Of a stretch of 47,126 bases of DNA, positions 35,738 to 42,674 are shown in pieces (position 1 is the stretch's first letter; each line of letters opens with the position of its first letter). Made by a program: the position numbers and the translations under genes. The notes under the pieces are model-generated. The model saw only the letters and a list, made by a program, of their open reading frames with translations, had not been told where the DNA came from and searched no databases. Source of the stretch: Noviherbaspirillum malthae (GTDB lineage Bacteria; Pseudomonadota; Gammaproteobacteria; Burkholderiales; Burkholderiaceae_D). Location of the stretch: assembly GCF_015352985.1 (NCBI RefSeq), contig NZ_JACYXF010000052.1:1-47126 (forward strand), written 5' to 3'.

Positions 35738-37657
35738 TCAGGCTTCCAATCCCAATCCCTGGCGACGTTCGATGAACAAGGCGTTGCCGGGGATTTTTTT
35801 CGCCTGCTTCTTTGCATCAGCCGCCGCTGCCGCAATCCGGTGATGCGAGAGGAAATTGCCCGGCTCGACCCTGACCACGCCGAGCGAGAGGCTGATCAGC
35901 GGATGAAAGACCTTGTGCCCGCGCCGGTCTTCGCCGACATAGCCGCCACGGTCTCTGTCCGTTGGGCTGTAGTGGTCCCCGACTGCGATGCCGAAGGATT
36001 CCAGCATGCGCCGGCAGCGCTCCTCCCAATCCTCGCTCTGGAAAAGGATGATGAAATCGTCGCCGCCGATGTGGCCGATGAAATCCCGGTTGGGATCGCA
36101 ATGATCCGCCAGGATTCTGCCGGTAAGCTGGATCACGTCGTCGCCCTTCCGATAGCCATAGACATCGTTGAAGGGCTTGAAGTGGTCGAGATCGGCATAG
36201 CATGCGTAAAACCGCACGCCGTTCTGCAGCAGCCTGTCGATGTGCTCGTTGATCGGGACATTGCCCGGCAGGAGAGTCAGGGGATTGGCATAGCGCGCCG
36301 CATTGATTTGCATCTGCGTGATCTCGCGCATCAGGTCCTGCCCGGTGCCCATGCCGATATAGCGGCCTTCGTCTGTAATGATGAAGCCGTTGGACAAATG
36401 GTGGTGATCCGCTTCCACCATCATCCGGCTCAGTTCCTGCAGGCTGGTGTTCCTGTCGACAATCAGGGGATACGGGTCCATGAAGGTGGCGCAGGGCTTC
36501 TTGCCGTAGACGTCGCGCGAAAAAAGACGTGCGAACCGGTCGATCAGGTTGGCGCGCATGATCAGACCCACCGGTACGCCGTTCTGCACCACAGGCACCG
36601 TCTGCAGGTCCGATGCGGCGTTGAACATCTCGTAGACTTCGGTATTGGTCATCTCCGGGCTGGCCGTGGGAATGGGCCGGAGCAGTTTGGCCGCGGTGAC
36701 GACGTTGTATTCGAACGCACCCTTGTGCGGATAGACGGCGACGCCGTTGCGGTGCAATGCGGAGGCCACTTCATTCGGTACTTCAGCGCCCGGATGCGGA
36801 TTGGGCCGGGCGATATGGTAGCCCTGGCCGTAGGCAATGCCGAGGTCGCGCAGCAGGAGCAGTTCCGCCTGCGTCTCGATGCCTTCGGCGATCGTGATGC
36901 TGCCCGACTCCTGCGCAATCTCCTGGATCGAGCGCACGAACTGCAGCTTGACGGGATCCTGGTTGATCCCCTGCACGAAGTGCATGTCGATCTTGACGTA
37001 CTCGGGGCGCAGTTCCGACCACAGCCGCAGGCTGGAAAAGCCTTCTCCCAGATCGTCGATGGCGATCTCGAAGCCCATGCCGCGGTAGTGCATGACCGCT
37101 TCGCGCAGGAGGTCGTAGTCATAGGTGGGCTGGTTCTCGGTCAGCTCGATAATGACCTTGTCCGGGTTGATGCCGAGTTCATCGATATAGCTCAGCGTCT
37201 CGCCGTGGCGCGCATGCGGCAGCAGCAGCATTTCCGGGCTGACGTTGAGGAACAGCTTGCCCGGCAGGCCAAGCTCGGCGAATCGTTCGAGTACGATGCG
37301 CCGGCACATGTGCTCGACCTCGACGCTCAGGTTGTTGGCGCGCGCCACCTTGAACAGATTCATCGGCGAATGCAGCGGGCTGTCGGAGGGGCCGCGGATC
37401 AGGCCTTCGTAACCGACGATCGCACCGCGCCGCATGTCGATGATGGGCTGGAACAGTGCGGTGAGCTGGCGCTGGGTGAGGATCTCATTCAAGCGTGATA
37501 ACAGCATGGCATCCCTGTTTTCCGACTGTTTGCCTGCTTCGTTGCCTCGCTCTTTGGCGGCTTGGCGCTGCACGCGCGACAGCCCATCGTCGATGAGCGT
37601 CGCGGTGCCGGCAATTCCGGATGCGAGAACTGTCATGGTCGAATATCCCTGTCCCAT
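35738..37657 (-). CDS. EAL-CBS-GGDEF cyclic-di-GMP signalling protein
   Basis: A protein of about 639 residues with an unusual order: an EAL phosphodiesterase domain first (about residues 50-290), a CBS pair (about 330-455), then a GGDEF domain (about 470-620). EAL motifs seen are YEGLIRG (near residue 83), NVSPEMLL, ELTENQ, IAIDDLGEGFSSL, VKIDMHFVQGI and EGIETQAEL, so the phosphodiesterase may be active. The GGDEF core is GGDDF in FIGHIGGDDFIILF (near residue 531), and the upstream inhibitory RxxD site is not present. CBS pairs usually bind adenine nucleotides. Starts at 37690 and 37636 are also possible. It is convergent with serS. Confidence 0.88.
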   Translation of the reverse strand: MGQGYSTMTVLASGIAGTATLIDDGLSRVQRQAAKERGNEAGKQSENRDAMLLSRLNEILTQRQLTALFQPIIDMRRGAIVGYEGLIRGPSDSPLHSPMNLFKVARANNLSVEVEHMCRRIVLERFAELGLPGKLFLNVSPEMLLLPHARHGETLSYIDELGINPDKVIIELTENQPTYDYDLLREAVMHYRGMGFEIAIDDLGEGFSSLRLWSELRPEYVKIDMHFVQGINQDPVKLQFVRSIQEIAQESGSITIAEGIETQAELLLLRDLGIAYGQGYHIARPNPHPGAEVPNEVASALHRNGVAVYPHKGAFEYNVVTAAKLLRPIPTASPEMTNTEVYEMFNAASDLQTVPVVQNGVPVGLIMRANLIDRFARLFSRDVYGKKPCATFMDPYPLIVDRNTSLQELSRMMVEADHHHLSNGFIITDEGRYIGMGTGQDLMREITQMQINAARYANPLTLLPGNVPINEHIDRLLQNGVRFYACYADLDHFKPFNDVYGYRKGDDVIQLTGRILADHCDPNRDFIGHIGGDDFIILFQSEDWEERCRRMLESFGIAVGDHYSPTDRDRGGYVGEDRRGHKVFHPLISLSLGVVRVEPGNFLSHHRIAAAAADAKKQAKKIPGNALFIERRQGLGLEA

Positions 37658-37890
37658 TGCCTTACTTGGCGCGATGGAGTTTGAAAGCATGCTCAAAACA
37701 GTCTTTCTTTTTCTTTGATCGTGAAGAGGTTGTCTTTTCCTCTTTTTCTCTTGCCGGAAGAATAGTAGAGACCATTTATGACAACACGATGATTAAGAGA
37801 AAGGACGAGGCGCAATGGACGCGGAACCGGTCGCGTTGGGAAATTTCCCAGGCACACATAAAATCTATACCGTTCGCAAGAAGTGTCTGC

Positions 37891-37896
37891 TATAAT
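37891..37896 (+). promoter_or_regulatory. -10 element of the tRNA-Ser gene
   Basis: A perfect TATAAT lies 44 nt before the mature tRNA 5' end. The -35 region at 17 nt upstream reads TACCGT (37868-37873), a poor match. A GC-rich hairpin TCTGCGG/CCGCAGA lies in the leader (about 37904-37927). Confidence 0.55.
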
Positions 37897-37939
37897 TTTG
37901 TGCTCTGCGGCTCTTGCCCGCCGCAGAACGACCCAAAAC

Positions 37940-38030
37940 GGAAAGGTGGCAGAGTGGTCGAATGTACCTGACTCGAAATCAGGCGTACGGTATCCCCGTA
38001 CCGAGGGTTCGAATCCCTCCCTTTCCGCCA
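37940..38030 (+). tRNA. tRNA-Ser (anticodon CGA)
   Basis: A 91-nt class II tRNA. The acceptor stem GGAAAGG pairs with CCTTTCC, followed by discriminator G and an encoded CCA end. The anticodon stem CCTGA/TCAGG encloses the loop CTCGAAA, giving anticodon CGA, which reads UCG. The long variable arm (GTACGG...CCGTAC) is typical of tRNA-Ser, and the T-arm has GGTTCGAATCC. Confidence 0.97.
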
Positions 38031-38061
38031 AATCTACAAGAATAAAAGCAAGAAAGTCATG

Positions 38062-38088
38062 AAGCCGCTTGAAGCGGCTTTATTTTTT
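38062..38088 (+). terminator. Rho-independent terminator after tRNA-Ser
   Basis: Stem AAGCCGC pairs with GCGGCTT over the loop TTGAA and is followed by TATTTTTT. Confidence 0.88.
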
Positions 38089-38536
38089 CCAAGGCCGATT
38101 CCGGGATCTATCCCGGTACAGGACCGGGGCCAGTGAGTCTCGCGTCAATCCGACTTCCCCAGCAGCCTCCAGTTCTTCCTGCACTAAAACTGAGTTCCTT
38201 GCAGTCTCGCGCATTGGGCATTGCGCTCACCATGACAACCATCCATTTCTATGCCGATGATCTGCGTCGAGGCAAGGAGCATCCCGCTGGTCTCCAGGGC
38301 CACCTGAAATCAGACAACAAGGGGTTGGGAAGCGGGTGTAGTGCACTCGGCATACAGGCATGCAATTATCTATTCCGGGAAGAGGCCTGACGGAATCCCG
38401 AACCGGCGGAATTCTGATTCCGAAGCGGAACAGGCAGGGAAGTTCGTTAAAATTCTGTCATGATGCCTGGTTCCGGAACGGATGATGCAATTTCATTGTC
38501 GGACCGGTTACCCGGCACACCAGCGGCGGGGCGTCA
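38089..38536. other. Intergenic region between tRNA-Ser and the ppx promoter
   Basis: About 450 bp with no recognisable gene. An interrupted palindrome CCGGGATCTATCCCGG lies at 38101-38116, a GGAATC/GATTCC dyad at about 38393-38424, and a single TGTCAT half-site at about 38457. The short open frames (for example 38133-38390 +) have no family resemblance. No integrase remnant or repeat of the tRNA 3' end was seen. Confidence 0.5.
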
Positions 38537-38554
38537 ATGTCATGTCAGCGTCAC
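38537..38554 (+). promoter_or_regulatory. Candidate Pho box upstream of ppx
   Basis: ATGTCAT-GTCA-GCGTCAC matches the Pho box layout (CTGTCAT, 4 nt, CTGTCAC) at 11 of the 14 half-site positions. Exactly 10 nt downstream is TATCGT (38565-38570), a -10-like hexamer, the same geometry as the two stronger boxes in front of ppk and pstS. The distance to the ppx ATG is 96 bp. Confidence 0.5.
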
Positions 38555-38563
38555 ATTCCATGA

Positions 38564-38580
38564 ATATCGTTTATACCGTT
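38564..38580 (-). promoter_or_regulatory. Operator-like motif overlapping the ppx -10
   Basis: On the minus strand this reads AACGGTATAAACGATAT. The core GGTATAAACGATAT differs at one of 14 positions from GGTATAAACGGTAT at 40153-40166, upstream of the small Lys-rich protein gene. It overlaps the proposed -10 of ppx, a position typical of a repressor site. Confidence 0.45.
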
Positions 38581-38650
38581 TTCGGTGTTCATGCATTGCA
38601 TGCCACGCAACTCGGAAACTCCAGAACGCAGTTCAGAAAAGGAACAAGAA

Positions 38651-40105
38651 ATGTTTGCTGCGGTAGATCTCGGCTCCAACAGCTTCCGGCTGCACATCGG
38701 CACGCATGACGGGGAATCGATACGCATCCTGAAGACCGCGCGCGACCCGATACGCCTGGGTGCCGGTCTGGACAAGGACGGCAATCTCACGCCGCAAGCG
38801 ATGCAGACGGCGCTCTCCTGCCTGCGCAATTTTCGGGTCATTCTCTCGGAATTTTCTCTCGATGCGGTGCGTGTCGTCGCGACCAATACCCTGCGCATCG
38901 CCAAAAACGCAGCGGAGTTTCTGCCGCGCGCCGAAGAAGCAATCGGCTATCCGATCGAAATCATTTCCGGGGAGGAGGAGGGGAGGCTGATCTACATGGG
39001 CGTGGCCAGTACCCTCGCAAGCAAGGAAAAACGGCTTGTCATCGACATCGGGGGCGGCTCGACCGAACTGATTCTCGGCCACGGCGCCGAGATACTGCAT
39101 GTCGATTCCTACGGCGTGGGCACCGTACGGCAGAGCGAAACCTTCTTTCCCGGCGGCCGCATCGATGCCGCGTCCTACGATGCCGCGATTCTGGCGGCGC
39201 GCACCTACTTCGAAGATGCCGTCACGCCGTATCATCCCAGGCACTGGAATGCGGCCTATGGCTCTTCCGGCACCATGCGCGCCATTTCGGACGTGGTTGC
39301 GAAGAACGCCATCGGCGACGGCAGCATGTCGCTGCACAATCTGGAAATGCTCAAGAACATGCTGATCGGCTTCGGCCATGTCGGCAAGATCAATCTGCTC
39401 GGCATCAAGCCGGAGCGCGTCATCGTCATGATCGGCGGCCTGTCGGTGCTAATCGGTGTCATGCAGGAAATCGGAGTGCCGTCCATGACCGCGGTGGATG
39501 CCGGATTGCGCATGGGCGTGCTGTGGGATCTGCAGCTGCGTGCCACGCGGCGCGACCGGCGCGACCAGTCCGCGCATGAATTCATGCGGCGTTTCCAGGC
39601 CGATGAAGGGCGCGCCGTCCGGGTCGCCAACACTGCCGCCACCTTGTTCCAGCAGCTCAAGCCGGAATCCGATGTCTATGCGCGCTATCTCTACTGGAGC
39701 TCGCTGCTGCATGAAATAGGACTGACGGTATCGCATACCGGCTTTCACAAGCACTCCGCCTACATGGTGGAAAACGCCGATCTTCCGGGTTTCACGACGC
39801 GCGAACAGCATTTCATGAGCATGCTCATCGTCGCCCAGAAGGGCAATCTGAGAAAAGTCGGCGAAGCGCTGCATGATCCCGATTTTGCAAAGGCCGTACT
39901 GGCGCTCAGGCTGGCCGCGATGCTGATGCATTCCCGCATCGATGCCGATGTCAGCCACTTGCGCGTGAAGATGAAAAACCGGATCGAACTCGAGATGGAC
40001 AACGCATGGCTTTCCGAACACAGGACGCTTTCCTACTGGCTCGACAAGGAGCGCGGCGCCTGGAATGAGGTCGGTGTGGAGTTTAACGTCAAGGTCAGCG
40101 GTTGA
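38651..40105 (+). CDS. ppx: Exopolyphosphatase (Ppx/GppA family)
   Basis: An exopolyphosphatase/guanosine pentaphosphate phosphohydrolase family enzyme that removes phosphate from the ends of polyphosphate chains; some members hydrolyse pppGpp. It has 484 residues. The ASKHA-fold phosphate loops are visible: AVDLGSNSFRLHIG at the N-terminus and VIDIGGGSTELILG, with the catalytic Glu region ISGEEEGRLIYMGVAS. A helical C-terminal HD-like part carries SSLLHEIGLTVSHTGFHKHSAY. The ATG at 38651 with AGGAAC upstream was chosen over one at 38585. A Pho box-like sequence precedes it. ppk lies 2.6 kb downstream on the other strand, so synthesis and breakdown of polyphosphate are encoded together. Confidence 0.94.
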   Translation: MFAAVDLGSNSFRLHIGTHDGESIRILKTARDPIRLGAGLDKDGNLTPQAMQTALSCLRNFRVILSEFSLDAVRVVATNTLRIAKNAAEFLPRAEEAIGYPIEIISGEEEGRLIYMGVASTLASKEKRLVIDIGGGSTELILGHGAEILHVDSYGVGTVRQSETFFPGGRIDAASYDAAILAARTYFEDAVTPYHPRHWNAAYGSSGTMRAISDVVAKNAIGDGSMSLHNLEMLKNMLIGFGHVGKINLLGIKPERVIVMIGGLSVLIGVMQEIGVPSMTAVDAGLRMGVLWDLQLRATRRDRRDQSAHEFMRRFQADEGRAVRVANTAATLFQQLKPESDVYARYLYWSSLLHEIGLTVSHTGFHKHSAYMVENADLPGFTTREQHFMSMLIVAQKGNLRKVGEALHDPDFAKAVLALRLAAMLMHSRIDADVSHLRVKMKNRIELEMDNAWLSEHRTLSYWLDKERGAWNEVGVEFNVKVSG

Positions 40106-40150
40106 GGGATGCTGCGCTGAGCTGGCCTGCGGGCAGTGGATGTTGCGCAA

Positions 40151-40183
40151 AAGGTATAAACGGTATAAATTATTTACACCGTT
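40151..40183 (+). promoter_or_regulatory. Inverted and direct repeat operator upstream of the Lys-rich protein gene
   Basis: AACGGTATAAAT (40159-40170) is inverted as ATTTACACCGTT (40172-40183) with one base between and 11 of 12 pairs matching. It is preceded by a direct copy GGTATAAA (40153-40160). The TATAAA hexamers inside are possible -10 elements, so a protein bound here would block the promoter. The ATG follows 20 nt later. Confidence 0.55.
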
Positions 40184-40203
40184 AAAATTTCCAAGGGACG
40201 ACA

Positions 40204-40680
40204 ATGACAAAAAAAGCAGCCTCACCCTCCGCGCCGACCGTCAAGCCGCTGGCAAGCGGCGCCAGCAAAGGCAAGACCGAATTGTTGAAGAAGCCTGCCG
40301 GCGCGCTGCTGGCCGTGCCGCCAGCCGCTGGAACTGCTCCCGCATCCAAGCCGGTAAAGACTGCCAAGACAGCCAAGACCGACAAGGCTGCAAAACCTGC
40401 CGCAAAGCCGACCTCCAAGGAGCCGGCCGCCAAGCCCGAAGAGAAGGAAAAGGCGAAAAAGCCCAAGCTGGTCAGGGACAGCTTCACCATGCCCGAAGCC
40501 GAGTATGCGGTGCTGGGACAGGTCAAGAAGGACTGCCTGAAAGCGGGCTTCGAGGTCAAGAAAAGCGAATTGCTGCGCGTCGGGGTCGCACTGATCCGCC
40601 AGCTCGACACAACCAGGCTGAAGGAAGTCCTGGAAACGCTTCCCGCGCTGAAGACCGGGCGTCCGAAGAAAGCGAAATAA
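40204..40680 (+). CDS. Lys/Ala/Pro-rich protein with predicted ribbon-helix-helix C-terminus
   Basis: A 158-residue protein of unknown function; no characterised family is recognised. Residues about 1-95 are rich in Lys, Ala and Pro (KTAKTAKTDKAAKPAAKP, then KEPAAKPEEKEKAKKPK), like a histone H1 tail and probably disordered. Residues about 95-140 (DSFTMPEAEYAVLGQVKK, then KAGFEVKKSELLRVGVALI) have the strand-helix-helix spacing of ribbon-helix-helix DNA-binding domains, and the protein ends GRPKKAK. I recall similar proteins beside ppx/ppk in other betaproteobacteria. AAGGGA precedes the ATG, and an inverted-repeat operator overlaps the promoter. It lies 98 bp after ppx. A DNA-binding or polyphosphate-binding role is inference. 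Confidence 0.75.
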   Translation: MTKKAASPSAPTVKPLASGASKGKTELLKKPAGALLAVPPAAGTAPASKPVKTAKTAKTDKAAKPAAKPTSKEPAAKPEEKEKAKKPKLVRDSFTMPEAEYAVLGQVKKDCLKAGFEVKKSELLRVGVALIRQLDTTRLKEVLETLPALKTGRPKKAK

Positions 40681-40863
40681 ACGGAAACACCGCAGTTTGC
40701 CGTGCCGCCGATTCCGGCAGCACGCCGCGCCGGGGGGAAATCTGAATCGGGGTTGGATGAAACCGCCGCATTCAACGTTCCTCCGGCTGTTGTCAAAGAT
40801 GAACCAAACCGTGCCGGCGATGCTCGAACTCCAAAGTTCGACATGGGTATAGGCATTGCATCG

Positions 40864-42111
40864 ATGACAGAATCAGAACAGGCACAACAGTTATCCAGAA
40901 CACGACGGCTGGCGACCGGCTTGCTTCTTGCGATGGCTGCGCTGTTCGTCCTGTCGAGGCTGTTTCAGCCGAGATACCCCTTTCTTTCCTTCGTTTCCGC
41001 CTTCGCCGAAGCCGCGATGGTCGGCGCCCTGGCCGACTGGTTCGCCGTCACGGCCTTGTTCCGCTCGCCGCTGAACCTGCCGATTCCCCATACCGCCATC
41101 ATTCCGCGCAATAAGGACAGGATAGGCGACAGCCTGTCCAACTTCCTCGAGCACAATTTCATTACGCAAGAGATCATCCGCGAGGAGTTGCGCCCCATGG
41201 ATTTTGCAGGCGCGGCCGCCGGCTGGCTCTCCACGCCGGAGAACAGCCAGGCAGTATCGCGGCAGATCGTGCGCAGCGTGCCTACCTTGCTGAAGGTCAT
41301 TGAAGACGATGACGTGCGGCACTTCATGCACAACCGGCTGGTTTCCGCACTGGAGCGGACCGAGATTGCGCCGCTGTTTGCGGAGCTGCTGTCATCGCTC
41401 ATTGCGAGCGGGCATCACCGTGCGCTGTTCCATCATCTGATCGGTATGGCCAGTTCGGCCATAGAACACAACAAGCCCTACATCCGTTGGAAGATTCACG
41501 AGAGCAGTCCGCGCTGGATGCCCAAGGCCGTCGATGAAAAAGTCTACGAGCGGCTGCTCGAAGCCATCCAGAGCACGCTGGATGAAATGCGCGATGAAGA
41601 CAGTGAATGGCAGACCCGCTTCCAGCGCGTTGCCGACGACTTCGTTGGAAAGCTGCGCACGTCGCCGGACTACGAGAAGAGAATCGATGCGGTGCTTGGG
41701 GATATCCTCGGACATCCGATGGTGCGCGACTACGCGGTGCAGGTCTGGCACGACATCAAGGCGCGGCTGGTGGCCGATGCGGCGTCGCCCGACTCGGCGC
41801 TGGCCGCCAAGCTGGAGCAGGCGGTCGGCGCATTCGGCACCGAACTGCTGGGCGATGAAAAAGTGCAGAAGAAGCTCAACCAGTGGATCCGCATCTTCGC
41901 CACCGAGACGATCGTCGGCCGGCGGCAGGACATCGCCGATCTCGTGGCGCGCGTCATCCGGAAATGGGATGCGGAAACCATGTCGCGCAAGCTGGAACTG
42001 CATGTCGGCCGAGACCTGCAGTACATCCGCATCAACGGCACCCTCGTCGGCGGTCTGGTCGGGCTGGTGCTGCATGCGATCACGCTGCTTCTGTGGCAGA
42101 GCGGCGCCTGA
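40864..42111 (+). CDS. DUF445 family inner-membrane protein
   Basis: A 415-residue protein of the DUF445/YjiN family, function unknown. The N-terminus has two hydrophobic helices (about residues 15-35 and 40-60) with the family signature FVSAFAEAAMVGALADWFAVTALFRSPLNLPIPHTAIIPRNKDRIG in part. A long helical region follows, and a final helix (LVGGLVGLVLHAITLLLW) returns to the membrane at the C-terminus, with VGRDLQYIRINGTLVG before it, all hallmarks of DUF445. The ATG at 40864 (MTESEQAQQL) is a best guess; an ATG at 40843 and the frame upstream to 40702 are open, and no ribosome-binding site decides it. It ends convergently with sixA. Confidence 0.85.
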   Translation: MTESEQAQQLSRTRRLATGLLLAMAALFVLSRLFQPRYPFLSFVSAFAEAAMVGALADWFAVTALFRSPLNLPIPHTAIIPRNKDRIGDSLSNFLEHNFITQEIIREELRPMDFAGAAAGWLSTPENSQAVSRQIVRSVPTLLKVIEDDDVRHFMHNRLVSALERTEIAPLFAELLSSLIASGHHRALFHHLIGMASSAIEHNKPYIRWKIHESSPRWMPKAVDEKVYERLLEAIQSTLDEMRDEDSEWQTRFQRVADDFVGKLRTSPDYEKRIDAVLGDILGHPMVRDYAVQVWHDIKARLVADAASPDSALAAKLEQAVGAFGTELLGDEKVQKKLNQWIRIFATETIVGRRQDIADLVARVIRKWDAETMSRKLELHVGRDLQYIRINGTLVGGLVGLVLHAITLLLWQSGA

Positions 42112-42180
42112 ACGACTGCCGCAGTCTTATCTTCAACTCGTGTCGCCTGCAGTCGCCTGCACACCTGATCTTTCGCCGGT

Positions 42181-42648
42181 TTACTTTCCTGCCAGGTCCG
42201 CTCCGAGTATGGCCTTGATATAGGGTGCCTCGACTTCATCATCCGCTTTCCGGGCGATCCAGCAGATGCTGCCCTTGCGCATCGTCCAGTCTTGGGCGGT
42301 GCCGTTCAATAGAAGGGTGATCACATGCCCGAGCGTAGGCTGGTGGCCGACCACGAGCACCGGTTCCTTGCTGTTCGGCCAGTTTGCGGCTTCCAGGATG
42401 GCTTCGGCAGTCGTGTCGGTCGAGAGCGAGACATGGGTCTTGAATTTGCGGCGCAGCGCCTCGGCCGTCTGCACCGTGCGCACCGCCGGGCTGGACAGAA
42501 TCCGGCAGTTGTCGGGCAGATGGCGGTCCAGCCATTCGCCCATTCTCGCGGCCTGCTTCTTGCCCTTTGGCGTCAGGGCGCGCTCGGCATCGGGCTTGGG
42601 CGCTTCATGCGGTTCGGCTTCGGCGTGCCGCCACAATATGAGTTCCAT
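42181..42648 (-). CDS. sixA: Phosphohistidine phosphatase SixA
   Basis: A 155-residue histidine phosphatase of the SixA type. E. coli SixA dephosphorylates phosphohistidine, notably on the nitrogen phosphotransferase protein NPr. The RHG-type motif is WRHAEAE at the N-terminus (RHA, as usual for SixA), with ILSSPAVRTVQTAEAL and the second catalytic His in VLVVGHQPTLGHVI. AGGAG sits before the ATG. It begins 26 bp after the ppk stop on the same strand, so it is very probably co-transcribed with ppk. Adjacency of a phosphohistidine phosphatase to a kinase that works through a phosphohistidine is suggestive but unproven. Confidence 0.92.
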   Translation of the reverse strand: MELILWRHAEAEPHEAPKPDAERALTPKGKKQAARMGEWLDRHLPDNCRILSSPAVRTVQTAEALRRKFKTHVSLSTDTTAEAILEAANWPNSKEPVLVVGHQPTLGHVITLLLNGTAQDWTMRKGSICWIARKADDEVEAPYIKAILGADLAGK

Positions 42649-42674
42649 GTTCGCTCCTTGGTGAGTGGCGAAAA

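Noticed and set aside
35840..37498. A 552-codon plus-strand open frame opposite the EAL-CBS-GGDEF gene
   Set aside because: The minus-strand gene has unmistakable EAL, CBS and GGDEF motifs; the plus frame has none.
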